Shown here piece after piece: positions 37,179 through 45,498 of a stretch of 64,000 nucleotides of DNA; position 1 is the first letter of the stretch, and each line of letters starts with the position of its first letter. Under the pieces are notes generated by a model. It saw only the letters and a program-made list of their open reading frames with translations, was not told the origin of the DNA and ran no database searches. Origin of the DNA: CAG-411 sp050875145 (GTDB lineage Bacteria > Bacillota > Clostridia > Lachnospirales > Lachnospiraceae); NCBI GenBank assembly GCA_050875145.1, contig JBNMLH010000007.1, forward strand, positions 79,406-143,405, read 5' to 3'. The translations under genes and the position numbers were made by a program.

Positions 37179-37206
37179 AATCATTTCTGCCCGGCCGAAC
37201 TGTTGC
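37179..37206. repeat. Solo end of the GTAAC-terminated mobile palindrome family
   Basis: Read on the minus strand, GCAACAGTTCGGCCGGGCAG plus GAAATGATT matches 26 of 28 bases of the left end of the element at 50322. I find no matching opposite end, so this is a truncated copy. It lies 31 bases before the proS leader promoter. Confidence 0.7.
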
Positions 37207-37237
37207 TAAAACTGCGGAAACTCACGCACTTCCCCTC

Positions 37238-37266
37238 TTGACATCTTTGATTTTTTCAAGTACACT
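37238..37266 (+). promoter_or_regulatory. Promoter of the proS T-box leader
   Basis: TTGACA (37238-37243), 17 bases, TACACT (37261-37266). Start near 37273. Confidence 0.75.
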
Positions 37267-37289
37267 TTGTAAAGAAATAGAATAGTAAA

Positions 37290-37516
37290 TGTGAAGAAGA
37301 GGATTAGTACATGGCAGAAGCATTGCAGAGAGAGACTTATTTGCTGGGAGAGTCTTATGGGAAAGTTATGGAACCTACCTTGGAGCACTGTATGAAAATA
37401 CAGCGTATACCTGCGTTAAAGGAAATGAGTTGAATCAAAATTGATTAATTAGGGTGGCACCGCCGAAGTTCTTTGGTCCCTTTGTGGATGAAAGTTTCGG
37501 AGGTGTCATTTTTTTT
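37290..37516 (+). ncRNA. T-box leader, proline-type
   Basis: The T-box sequence AGGGTGGCACCGC (37451-37463) is plain. Upstream lies a stem I region with the AGAGAGA element near 37328 and a likely specifier CCT (proline) at 37374-37376 in GAACCTACC. TGGCACCGCCGAA can pair in the antiterminator or with TTCGGAGGTGTCA (37496-37508), which is followed by eight T, forming the terminator. Uncharged tRNA-Pro should allow read-through into proS. The stem I boundary is approximate. Confidence 0.9.
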
Positions 37517-37545
37517 ACTCTATAGGGAAATGTGTCCTATAGAGT
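37517..37545. other. Perfect hairpin just after the T-box terminator
   Basis: ACTCTATAGG (37517-37526) pairs with CCTATAGAGT (37536-37545) around nine bases. It is not followed by a T-run. It could be a processing site in the long proS leader. Confidence 0.6.
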
Positions 37546-37657
37546 GAAACGCTCCGCGGGATGTGCACACACATATTTTACTTAACGAGGTACGAGTTTT
37601 AGTAAAATAGCGTACAGAGTAGATGCGTAAGGAAGATGATTGCAAAAAACATGCAAC

Positions 37658-37734
37658 CCACATCTGGCACGCAAAGTGGAGCAAGTCCCTCATCAGTGAG
37701 GGATATAGAGAGTTGATGTGGACCTGTCCACTTT
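37658..37734 (+). promoter_or_regulatory. Second structured element before proS with competing helices
   Basis: CCACATC (37658-37664) can pair with GATGTGG (37715-37721), and AAAGTGGA (37673-37680) with TCCACTTT (37727-37734), while CCCTCA/TGAGGG (37687-37692, 37697-37702) makes an inner hairpin. The two long helices interleave, so they either form a pseudoknot or exclude each other. It ends 12 bases before the proS ribosome site. Not a T-box motif. About 140 unassigned bases lie between this and the T-box. Confidence 0.5.
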
Positions 37735-37759
37735 GTTTTAAGAAAAGGAGAAATGTATT

Positions 37760-39196
37760 ATGGCAAAGGAAAAGAAATTAGTAGAGGCAATTACTTCTAT
37801 GGAAGAGGATTTTGCACAATGGTATACAGACGTAGTAAAAAAGGCAGAGCTTATTGATTACTCTAGCGTAAGAGGTTGTACCATTTTCCGTCCGGCAGGT
37901 TATGCAATCTGGGAAAATATTCAGAAAAAGTTGGATGAAAAATTTAAAGAAACTGGCGTAGAAAATGTATATATGCCAATGTTTATTCCAGAGAGCTTGT
38001 TACAAAAGGAAGCGGATCATGTAGAAGGATTTGCACCGGAAGTTGCCTGGGTAACACAAGGCGGTTTGGAGCCATTGCAGGAAAAACTTGCAGTAAGACC
38101 AACTTCTGAAACTTTGTTCTGTGAGCATTATTCTCATGTAGTACAGTCTTATCGTGACTTGCCAAAGGTATATAATCAGTGGTGTTCCGTTGTACGTTGG
38201 GAAAAAACAACAAGACCTTTCCTTAGAACGATGGAGTTTTTATGGCAGGAAGGACATACTGCACATGCGACTGCAGAAGAGGCCCAGGCAAGAACCGAGC
38301 AGATGTTGAATCTATATGCAGATTTTTGTGAAAATGTACTTGCGATTCCTATGATAAAGGGAAGAAAGACAGATAAAGAAAAGTTTGCGGGAGCAGAGGC
38401 TACCTATACGATTGAGGCATTGATGCACGATGGAAAGGCATTACAATCTGGTACTAGCCATAACTTTGGAGATGGATTTGCCAAGGCATTTGGTATTCAG
38501 TATACAGATAAGAACAATAAATTGCAGTATGCACATCAGACTTCCTGGGGAATGACTACCCGTATTATTGGAGCAATGATTATGGTGCATGGAGACAATT
38601 CCGGATTGGTATTACCACCAAGAATTGCACCTACGCAGATTATGATTATTCCAATTATGCAGAAAAAGGAAGGTGTGCTTGAAAAGGCAGAAGAATTACG
38701 TGCAATGCTTGCAAAGCAGTTCTCTGTTAAAGTAGATGATAGCGACAAGAATCCAGGTTGGAAATACAGTGAACAGGAAATGCGTGGAATCCCTGTACGT
38801 GTAGAAGTTGGTCCAAAGGATATTGAAGCTGGAAAATGTGTGGTTGTTCGCCGTGACACTCGTGAGAAGATTGAGGTGCCTTTTGCAGAATTGGAAACAA
38901 GAATGGCAGAAATCTTAGATCAAATGCATAATGATATGCTAGAGCGTGCCAGAAAGCATAGAGATGCGCATACTTATGTAGCAACCAATTATGAGGAATT
39001 TAAGGATATTGCAGAAAATAAACCTGGATTTATCAAGGCTATGTGGTGTGGCGATGAAGCTTGTGAAAACAAGATTAAAGAGGATCTTGCAGTAACTTCC
39101 CGCTGTATGCCATTTGAACAGGAAGAAGTAGCTACAACTTGTGTATGTTGTGGAAAGCCAGCGAAGAAATTGGTTTATTGGGGAAAAGCATATTAA
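37760..39196 (+). CDS. proS: Prolyl-tRNA synthetase, archaeal/eukaryote-like type
   Basis: 478 residues, the short form without the bacterial editing insertion. Motif 1 region GYAIWENIQ, then VRPTSETLF (motif 2 area), TRPFLRTMEFLWQEGHTAH, SGTSHNFGDGFAKAF and GLVLPPRIAPTQ. The C-terminal zinc-binding-like domain has WCGDEACENK and CVCCGKPAKKLVYWGKAY, which ends in the Tyr typical of this type. Charges tRNA-Pro. AAAAGGAGAAATG precedes the start; control is by the T-box upstream. Confidence 0.95.
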   Translation: MAKEKKLVEAITSMEEDFAQWYTDVVKKAELIDYSSVRGCTIFRPAGYAIWENIQKKLDEKFKETGVENVYMPMFIPESLLQKEADHVEGFAPEVAWVTQGGLEPLQEKLAVRPTSETLFCEHYSHVVQSYRDLPKVYNQWCSVVRWEKTTRPFLRTMEFLWQEGHTAHATAEEAQARTEQMLNLYADFCENVLAIPMIKGRKTDKEKFAGAEATYTIEALMHDGKALQSGTSHNFGDGFAKAFGIQYTDKNNKLQYAHQTSWGMTTRIIGAMIMVHGDNSGLVLPPRIAPTQIMIIPIMQKKEGVLEKAEELRAMLAKQFSVKVDDSDKNPGWKYSEQEMRGIPVRVEVGPKDIEAGKCVVVRRDTREKIEVPFAELETRMAEILDQMHNDMLERARKHRDAHTYVATNYEEFKDIAENKPGFIKAMWCGDEACENKIKEDLAVTSRCMPFEQEEVATTCVCCGKPAKKLVYWGKAY

Positions 39197-39327
39197 GAAA
39201 GAGTAATAGTTGCATATAAGAAAAATTACAATAGCCGTCATTAAAAAATCGAAAGATATATTGATTTTACATGCGGATTGGTAATTTGGACATGAAATAA
39301 AAAAGTGTATAATATCAGACTAGGATT

Positions 39328-39361
39328 AAAAAAGAAGGCTGTGAGAATAGCCTTCTTTTTT
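39328..39361. terminator. Intrinsic terminator after proS
   Basis: AAAAAAGAAGGCT pairs perfectly with AGCCTTCTTTTTT around eight bases. Confidence 0.92.
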
Positions 39362-39420
39362 GCATATTTATTGTAGCATTTTGCATGTATTGACAAGTTG
39401 AACAATCTCGATAAAACCTA

Positions 39421-39449
39421 TTGACATAGTATGAATACTAGTATATCAT
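39421..39449 (+). promoter_or_regulatory. Promoter with embedded palindromic operator, transsulfuration unit
   Basis: TTGACA (39421-39426), 17 bases, TATCAT (39444-39449). The spacer carries TAGTATGAATACTAGTAT, with a perfect palindrome ATACTAGTAT at 39435-39444. A palindrome between -35 and -10 is where a repressor would act. The AGTAT/ATACT half-sites are like those of Rrf2/IscR-type regulators, and such a regulator is encoded at 57455. The link is inference. Confidence 0.6.
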
Positions 39450-39497
39450 CTAAAATATGTAATATTTAGAAGAAACAAGATATAGGTAAGGCACGCA

Positions 39498-39569
39498 GTG
39501 CCACTTTTATATGAGCAAGTAGCAGAGCGGATTGCGAATATCATTGATAGTCGTGGATGTTACTGGTAA
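39498..39569 (+). pseudogene. Remnant of a GntR-family regulator N-terminus
   Basis: In frame from GTG 39498 the sequence reads VPLLYEQVAERIANIIDSRG, then CYW and a stop. This is the usual opening of GntR regulators (PLYEQVAERIA followed by a helix). The wing and effector domain are missing. The stretch lies in the 270 bases between the promoter at 39421 and the transsulfuration gene, which hold no other gene. Confidence 0.4.
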
Positions 39570-39720
39570 TTTAATTGCAAAAAATCCCTATAAGAAAAAG
39601 TTATCATTGAGGATAATTTTTATGAATTTTACGTTATAGAAATTAACATTAAAATAGTAATATAGGTGATAATTTATGTAGAGTTCGAGAGTACATTTAT
39701 TCAAAAAGGAGGAAAAGTGC

Positions 39721-40878
39721 TTGGAATTAAATATAAAAACAAAATGTATATATGGTGATAAGGATGATACATCAGTAGAAAATACTGGTGCAATAAGCTT
39801 TCCTATTTTTCAGACTGCCACATATGAACACCCAGAGATTGGGAAAAGTACAGGATTTGATTATTCCAGACTTCAAAATCCAACAAGAGGGCAATTGGAA
39901 AAAGTAGTGGCATCGCTGGAAAATGGAATAGACGCGCTTGCCTTTTCCAGTGGAATGGCAGCAATTACAGCGTTAATGGAACTATTTAAACCGGGTGACC
40001 ATTTGATCACAGATTCGGATTTGTATGGAGGAAGTATACGTTTATTTAAGCATATAAGTGAAAAGAATGGAATTTGCTTTACACATATCAATTGCAGTGC
40101 TGAAAATATAGAAAAATATATTCAGGATAATACAAAAGCAATTTATATTGAAACACCTACAAATCCAATGATGAATGTTACAGATATAAAAAAAACAGCG
40201 GAAATTGCAAAAAAACATAACTTGCTTCTTATAGTCGATAATACATTTTTGTCTCCTTATTTTCAAAATCCATTGGACTTAGGAGCTGATATTGTAGTGC
40301 ACAGTGGAACAAAATTTTTAGGCGGTCATAATGACACACTAGCTGGTTTTGTTGTGACAAATAAAAAAGAAATATCGGAAAAAATGAGATTTATCATAAA
40401 GACTGTGGGTTCGGGGCTTTCTCCTGTAGACAGTTGGTTGATTTTAAGAGGCATCAAGACTCTGGCAATCAGAATGGAAAGAGCACAGGAAAATGCACAG
40501 GCCATCGTAGAATTTCTCTCACAAGAACCAAAGGTAAAGAAGGTATACTACCCAGGGATAAAAGGAACAAAGAGTTATGAGGTCTGTAAGCGTCAGGCAA
40601 GAGGATTTGGTTCCATGCTTACATTTGAAGTGGAAAGCCCGGCGTTAGCGAAGCATATTTTGAAACATACAAAACTGATTCCATTTGCGGAAAGTCTTGG
40701 TGGTGTGGAGACGCTTCTCACGTATCCGTATACACAGACGCATGCGGATGTTCCTGAAAAGATTCGAAATGCGAATGGTATTACAGAAAGTGTATTAAGA
40801 TTGTCCGTTGGAATTGAGGCAAAAGAAGATTTGATAAACGATCTGAGACAGGCAATTGTCTCGTATGGAAAAGGGTGA
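39721..40878 (+). CDS. Cys/Met metabolism PLP enzyme (cystathionine gamma-synthase/-lyase family)
   Basis: 385 residues from TTG 39721 with AAAAAGGAGGAAAAG upstream. Conserved blocks: AISFPIFQTATYEH, FDYSRLQNPTRGQLE, AFSSGMAAITALM, YIETPTNPMMNVTDI, VDNTFLSPYFQNPLDLGAD and VHSGTKFLGGHNDT, whose Lys holds PLP. The C-terminal SLGGVETLLTYPYTQTHAD and LRLSVGIEAKEDL favour a cystathionine gamma-synthase or O-acyl-homoserine sulfhydrylase of the MetI type rather than a lyase. The gene overlaps no other but is followed directly by a PatB-like lyase, the same order as B. subtilis metI-metC. Together they convert cysteine to homocysteine, or take up sulfide into homocysteine. Confidence 0.85.
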   Translation: MELNIKTKCIYGDKDDTSVENTGAISFPIFQTATYEHPEIGKSTGFDYSRLQNPTRGQLEKVVASLENGIDALAFSSGMAAITALMELFKPGDHLITDSDLYGGSIRLFKHISEKNGICFTHINCSAENIEKYIQDNTKAIYIETPTNPMMNVTDIKKTAEIAKKHNLLLIVDNTFLSPYFQNPLDLGADIVVHSGTKFLGGHNDTLAGFVVTNKKEISEKMRFIIKTVGSGLSPVDSWLILRGIKTLAIRMERAQENAQAIVEFLSQEPKVKKVYYPGIKGTKSYEVCKRQARGFGSMLTFEVESPALAKHILKHTKLIPFAESLGGVETLLTYPYTQTHADVPEKIRNANGITESVLRLSVGIEAKEDLINDLRQAIVSYGKG

Positions 40879-40882
40879 TGAG

Positions 40883-42061
40883 ATGGCAGAAAAAAATTTA
40901 AATTTTGATGAAATAGCAGATAGAAAAGGTACGGATTGTTTAAAATATGATTTTGCAGTCAGACGGGGGATGCCAGAGGATGTCCTTCCTTTGTGGGTTG
41001 CGGATATGGATTTTAAAACCTCATCTTATGTGGAAGAGGCACTGATTGAACGTGTGAAGCATGGCGTGTTTGGGTATAGTGAGGTAGGTAGCAGATATTT
41101 TGAAACAGTAGCAAAATGGATGAAAACGCATCATAATTGGGAGGTGAAACCGCAGTGGCTCATAAAAACTCCAGGTGTTGTTTTTGCTTTGGCAATGGCT
41201 GTAAAAGCATATACAAAGGCAGGGGATGCAGTTCTGATTCAACAGCCGGTGTATTATCCGTTTTCCGAAGTGATTGAAGATAATTCTAGAGTGATTGTAA
41301 GCAATGATTTATATTTAGGTGAAGATAACAGATATCATATTGATTTTGAGGATTTTGAAAGAAAAATAGTGGATAACAATATTAAGCTGTTTCTTTTGTG
41401 TAATCCACACAATCCATCAGGCAGAGTATTTACCAGAGAGGAATTAACCAGAATGGGAGATATATGTCTGAAATATGGTGTTATTGTGGTTAGTGATGAG
41501 ATACATAATGATTTTGTATTGAAAGGTGAGCATACCGTATTTTCAAACGTAAAAAAAGAATATGAAGAGATAGCAGTGATCTGCACTTCACCAAGCAAAA
41601 CTTTTAATCTTGCAAGTATGCTGATTTCTAATATTTTTATACCAAACAGAAAGCTGAAAGCGAAATTTAAAAAGGAAGTAGATGCAGCCGGCATTAGTCA
41701 GCTTAGTGTACTAGGATTAGTAGCGACAGAAGCTGCATATGAAAAAGGGGAAGAATGGTATGAAGCTATGCTTACCTATATTAAAAGTAATATCGACTTT
41801 GTAAAAAATTATGTGAAAGAGCATCTTCCAGGGGTGAATGTAATCGATGGCGAGGGCACTTACCTTTTATGGCTGGATTTTAGAAAGGTTGGCATAAGTG
41901 CCAAAGAACTTGACAGACGTGTAATTTATGATGCAAAGCTGTGGCTTGACAGTGGAAAAATCTTTGGAAAAACGGGCGAGGGATTTCAACGAATCAATGT
42001 AGCAACATCCAGAGCAGTAATCAAGGAATGCCTTGAGCGAATAAAAAACAAGGTGATGTAA
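40883..42061 (+). CDS. PatB/MalY-type C-S lyase (cystathionine beta-lyase)
   Basis: 392 residues from ATG 40883, four bases after the preceding stop (AAGGGTGATGAG as ribosome site). Fold type I PLP enzyme: FDEIADRKGTDCLKYD at the N-terminus, VLPLWVADMDF, LLCNPHNPSGRVF, VVSDEIHNDF, TSPSKTFNLASM with the PLP Lys. These are signatures of MalY/PatB, which cleave cystathionine to homocysteine and pyruvate. The stop codon TAA is provided by the terminal bases of the mobile element at 42058, so the natural C-terminus may have been changed by the insertion. Confidence 0.88.
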   Translation: MAEKNLNFDEIADRKGTDCLKYDFAVRRGMPEDVLPLWVADMDFKTSSYVEEALIERVKHGVFGYSEVGSRYFETVAKWMKTHHNWEVKPQWLIKTPGVVFALAMAVKAYTKAGDAVLIQQPVYYPFSEVIEDNSRVIVSNDLYLGEDNRYHIDFEDFERKIVDNNIKLFLLCNPHNPSGRVFTREELTRMGDICLKYGVIVVSDEIHNDFVLKGEHTVFSNVKKEYEEIAVICTSPSKTFNLASMLISNIFIPNRKLKAKFKKEVDAAGISQLSVLGLVATEAAYEKGEEWYEAMLTYIKSNIDFVKNYVKEHLPGVNVIDGEGTYLLWLDFRKVGISAKELDRRVIYDAKLWLDSGKIFGKTGEGFQRINVATSRAVIKECLERIKNKVM

Positions 42062-42139
42062 CAGTCCAGACAGAAAGAATATTTTTAGCTAATTTGTATA
42101 TTCTGGCACTTTGTGAATGTTCCCCGGCTGAACTGCTAC
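42058..42139. mobile_element. 82-bp MITE-like palindromic element
   Basis: Ends GTAACAGTCCAG and CGGCTGAACTGCTAC are imperfect inverted repeats. The flanks AAGGTGAT (42050-42057) and AATGTGAT (42140-42147) are an 8-base direct repeat with one mismatch. The body is close to the right half of the element at 50322 (AGAATATTTTTAGCTAATTT and TATATTCTGGCACTTT shared). No coding capacity, so it must be moved by a transposase elsewhere. Confidence 0.8.
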
Positions 42140-42211
42140 AATGTGATATGTGATAGAACAAAAGAAAACAGTATAAGTGATGGTGTTGTTACAGTGGAAG
42201 GAGGAGACAGA

Positions 42212-43120
42212 GTGACAATTTTGCAATTAAAATATGCAATAACGATTGCAAACAGTGGTTCGTTCAGAGAAGCAGCAACCAGACTTTTTGTTTCTCAGCC
42301 AGCTCTTTCTACCACGATTAAAGAGTTAGAAGAAGAAATTGGAATTCAGCTTTTCGAACGTACAAACAAGGGAATCAGAGTGACGAAAAATGGGGAAGAT
42401 TTTATTGTCTATGCAAAAAAGGCTGTAAGCCAGTACAAGATTATAGAAGAAAGATTTATTGATAAGGATAAGAATAAAAGTCATTTTAGTGTTTCCATGC
42501 AGCATTATGTTTTTGCTGTACATGCATTTGCAAGCGTTGTGAAGGAGTATCATTCTCCCAAATATGTATATGCAGTTAAGGAAACGCAAACAGATAAAGT
42601 ATTAGACGATGTCAGAGATTTGAAAAGCGAGGTAGGCATTATTTCCTATTCCCAAAGCAACGTTAAAGTATTAAAAAAATTACTGCGAGATTATGGCTTG
42701 AAGTTTGTACCATTGATGATTAGGGAAACTTATGTTTATGTCTGGAAGGAACATCCATTGGCAAATAGGAATGAATTATCATTGAAAGAACTTACCGAGT
42801 ATCCTTGTGTATCCTTTGATCAAAATAGCGATAATGAATTTTATTTATCTGAGGAAGCATTGGGGGATTATGATTTTGACAAACTGATAAAATCATCAGA
42901 CAGAGCAACCTCGGCGGAACTTATGACAGCATTGAATGGGTATTCAATTGGTACTGGAAATATGATTGATTCGCTGGCGTTAAAGGAAGGGATTATTGCA
43001 ATCAAGCTGAAAGAAGAAGATCCCCTTACCATTGGATATATTGTGAAGATGAATCATAAGCTTAGTGATATTGCAGAGCAATATGTACAGGAATTGCTTA
43101 GGTATAGAGATTTGAAATAG
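42212..43120 (+). CDS. LysR family transcriptional regulator
   Basis: 302 residues from GTG 42212, chosen because GGAAGGAGGAGACAGA precedes it; the frame upstream runs into the mobile element. N-terminal winged helix-turn-helix: LQLKYAITIANSGSFREAATRLFVSQPALSTTIKELEEEIGIQLFERTNKG. A periplasmic-binding-like effector domain follows. The position next to transsulfuration genes suggests a MetR/CysB/YtlI-like role sensing O-acetylserine or homocysteine. It is orientated with them, separated by the insertion. Confidence 0.88.
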   Translation: MTILQLKYAITIANSGSFREAATRLFVSQPALSTTIKELEEEIGIQLFERTNKGIRVTKNGEDFIVYAKKAVSQYKIIEERFIDKDKNKSHFSVSMQHYVFAVHAFASVVKEYHSPKYVYAVKETQTDKVLDDVRDLKSEVGIISYSQSNVKVLKKLLRDYGLKFVPLMIRETYVYVWKEHPLANRNELSLKELTEYPCVSFDQNSDNEFYLSEEALGDYDFDKLIKSSDRATSAELMTALNGYSIGTGNMIDSLALKEGIIAIKLKEEDPLTIGYIVKMNHKLSDIAEQYVQELLRYRDLK

Positions 43121-43172
43121 TGGAAAATTATACATAAGTTTTAGTTATCGCACAAAATAAAATACATGAATT

Positions 43173-43273
43173 AGTCAGACGGAAGTTCTTGTAGTATAGT
43201 AAATCTACAAGTAAATCAGAGAAGCTGACTGGAAAACCAGAGGTAAATAGATGCCTCTGGTTTTTTTCTTTTT
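43173..43273 (+). promoter_or_regulatory. Candidate attenuator leader of the aminotransferase/ABC operon
   Basis: AGTCAG (43173-43178) can pair with CTGACT (43225-43230), enclosing CTTGTAG/CTACAAG (43188-43194, 43205-43211). Downstream, CTGG/CCAG (43229-43232, 43237-43240) competes with the terminator ACCAGAGG/CCTCTGGT (43236-43243, 43254-43261) and its long T-run. The block AAGCTGACTGGAAAACCAG (43222-43240, running on into AGG) recurs before the nif-like operon at 50696. TATAGT at 43195-43200 could alternatively be a -10 box, in which case only the terminator is transcribed. Confidence 0.55.
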
Positions 43274-43308
43274 TTACAATAATTTATACTAAAAAGGAGG
43301 AAAAATAA

Positions 43309-44409
43309 ATGTCGGTAAAAGAAAAAAAATCTGTAGAAAATTTGCCCAAATACAAATTAGCAAAATCTCTAAAGTCATTCAGTTTAGAATATGGTATTGA
43401 AGAAAAAGATATTATAAAGCTTGCTGGGAATGAGAATAGATATGGTTGTTCAAGAAAGGTTCTTGAAGCAATTAATAATAGAAAATCAGATTTTTCATTT
43501 TATCCAGATATGAATGTTACTCTTTTGAGAGAAAAGCTTTCTAAGAAACATAATATTAATCCAGAAAATTTCATATTTGGAAATGGTTCATTCGAGCTTA
43601 TAACTCTTATTGGAGAAGCTTTTATAAGTAGTGGAAACGAGGTTATTTATAATGATCCATCTTTTGGATGGTATTTAAATGTAACGCTAAAAAACGAGGG
43701 AACAATAATAAGAGTTCCTGTAACAGAGGATAAGGCAGTTGATACAGAAGAAATATTAAAAAGAATTAATGATAAAACAAAGGTAATATGGCTTTGTAAT
43801 CCTAACAATCCGACGGGAACAGTGCTTCCTTCTGAGGTTTTAAAGGATTTTGTAGAGAGGGTTCCACGTCATGTGTTACTTGTATTAGACGAAGCCTATA
43901 TTGATTTTATAGATGGTGATTATATTGATACGATAGATTTTGTAAGAAAATATGATAATGTAATTATCCTTAGAACCTTTTCAAAATCTTATGGACTAGC
44001 TTCTTTTAGAATTGGATATGGTATTGCAGATGTTTCTATTATTGAAAATCTTTTGAAGGTTAAATTGCCAATTAACTTAGGTTTAGTTGCACAGACTGCT
44101 GCACTCGCAGCACTTGATGATGAAGAATTTACAAATTTTATTATTAAAAAAAATAGAGAACAGCTCCAATATTATTATGTAGAATTTGAAAAATTAAATC
44201 TTAGATATATCCCTTCAAATGGTAATTTTGTCCTTGTAAATATTGGAAAATCAGGGGCGTTTGCAGAAAAAGAATTTGCTAAAAAAGGGATTATTATAAG
44301 AAACGGAGAGGAGTTTGGATTAGATAAGTGGCTTAGAATATCCGTTGGAAAGCCAGAGGAAAATAAAAAGGTTATAGAAGTTTTAAAAGAAATCGTAAAG
44401 GAGAATTGA
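43309..44409 (+). CDS. HisC-like PLP aminotransferase
   Basis: 366 residues. Class I/II aminotransferase of the histidinol-phosphate transaminase branch: IIKLAGNENRYGCS, NFIFGNGSFELI, YNDPSFGWY, WLCNPNNPTGTVLP, LVLDEAYIDF, and LRTFSKSYGLASFRIGYG with the PLP Lys. Not part of a his operon. The next genes are a dehydrogenase and an NMT1-type importer, so it more likely acts on an imported amine, such as an amino-sulfonate, phosphonate or amino-alcohol derivative. This is inference. Strong ribosome site AAAAAGGAGGAAAAA; first gene of the operon. Confidence 0.75.
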   Translation: MSVKEKKSVENLPKYKLAKSLKSFSLEYGIEEKDIIKLAGNENRYGCSRKVLEAINNRKSDFSFYPDMNVTLLREKLSKKHNINPENFIFGNGSFELITLIGEAFISSGNEVIYNDPSFGWYLNVTLKNEGTIIRVPVTEDKAVDTEEILKRINDKTKVIWLCNPNNPTGTVLPSEVLKDFVERVPRHVLLVLDEAYIDFIDGDYIDTIDFVRKYDNVIILRTFSKSYGLASFRIGYGIADVSIIENLLKVKLPINLGLVAQTAALAALDDEEFTNFIIKKNREQLQYYYVEFEKLNLRYIPSNGNFVLVNIGKSGAFAEKEFAKKGIIIRNGEEFGLDKWLRISVGKPEENKKVIEVLKEIVKEN

Positions 44410-44410
44410 T

Positions 44411-45493
44411 ATGGTTATTAAAACACCAAAGATATATATAAGCGAAGCAGATGCTATAAAGTTTGCGGGAGAATATATTAAAAAATTTTCAAAGAATCCA
44501 CTCATTGTTGGTAGCAAGAAAGCTTTAGAAGTGACGCTTTTTGATTTAAAGAAAACTCTCGCTGAAAATGATATTTCATCAAAAAATATAGATACATTTT
44601 CTGGTTTCCCCTCAGAAAATAAATTTGATTATTATGTAGGTCTTGTTAAGAAATTTAATGCAGATGCACTCATTGCAATAGGAGGAGGTCGAGTTCTTGA
44701 TACGATAAAGGCAACGGGGGATTTATTAGATATTCCTGTAATTACGATACCTACAATTGCTGCAACCTGTGCTGCGTGGGCAGGGCTTACCATTCAATAT
44801 GATGATGAAGGTTCCTATGTATCCCCAAGACTACTTAAAAAGGCTCCTGTGCTTGTTATCGCAGATACAAAAATAATACTTTCAGCACCAAAGAGATATT
44901 TATTTGCAGGTGTCGTAGATACATTTGCTAAATTTTATGAAATTAGACCCAGTCTTGTTCATGAAAAGAATTCCATCAATCTAGATATAGCCTTTTATTC
45001 TTCAAAGATAGCATATAAAAAACTTGAGGAAAATGTATTTAAAGCAATTTATGATTCGGAAAAGGATATATACGGCCAAGCTGCGAAGGATGTAGTGGAT
45101 GCGATTATATATTTAGCTGGATTTGCAGGAAGCTTTCAAACGAATACAGGTTACTATAGCTTTGCGCATCCATTTTATCATATATCCGCTAGATTCCCAA
45201 GTACAAGACATAAGCTCCATGGTGAAAAGGTTGCATATGGAATATTGGCACAATTATTTTTAGAGGAGAAAACAAGAGATGAGATAGAAGATGTAATAAA
45301 CATATTTGAAAAATACAACAATGTATTTACGTTAAAAGATATTGGACTTGATAGAGAAAATACGAAGCAATTACACGCTCTTGCTGCTGATATAAAGGCT
45401 TCTTTTGATTATGTAAGTTGGAGTGAGGATGCTATTGTAGAAGCACTGAAAGAAATAGATAGATTAGTAACAGAATTAGGAAAGAGAGGATAG
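44411..45493 (+). CDS. GldA-like metal-dependent alcohol dehydrogenase
   Basis: 360 residues of the iron/zinc alcohol dehydrogenase group near glycerol dehydrogenase. PLIVGSKKALE, DALIAIGGGRVLDTIKATGD (NAD site), VITIPTIAATCAAW, and metal ligands in VVDTFAKFYE, SFAHPFYHISARF and TRHKLHGEKVAYG. Reduces or oxidises a small alcohol or aldehyde with NAD(H). It is one base from the aminotransferase stop, so translation is coupled. An aminotransferase plus dehydrogenase pair would turn an amine into an aldehyde and then an alcohol or the reverse; substrate unknown. Confidence 0.8.
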   Translation: MVIKTPKIYISEADAIKFAGEYIKKFSKNPLIVGSKKALEVTLFDLKKTLAENDISSKNIDTFSGFPSENKFDYYVGLVKKFNADALIAIGGGRVLDTIKATGDLLDIPVITIPTIAATCAAWAGLTIQYDDEGSYVSPRLLKKAPVLVIADTKIILSAPKRYLFAGVVDTFAKFYEIRPSLVHEKNSINLDIAFYSSKIAYKKLEENVFKAIYDSEKDIYGQAAKDVVDAIIYLAGFAGSFQTNTGYYSFAHPFYHISARFPSTRHKLHGEKVAYGILAQLFLEEKTRDEIEDVINIFEKYNNVFTLKDIGLDRENTKQLHALAADIKASFDYVSWSEDAIVEALKEIDRLVTELGKRG

Positions 45494-45498
45494 TAGAA

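Noticed and set aside
43160..43275. SAM-I or T-box riboswitch before the aminotransferase operon
   Set aside because: The GACTGG string is superficially like SAM-I, but the kink-turn and other conserved cores are missing, and there is no GGTGG T-box sequence.
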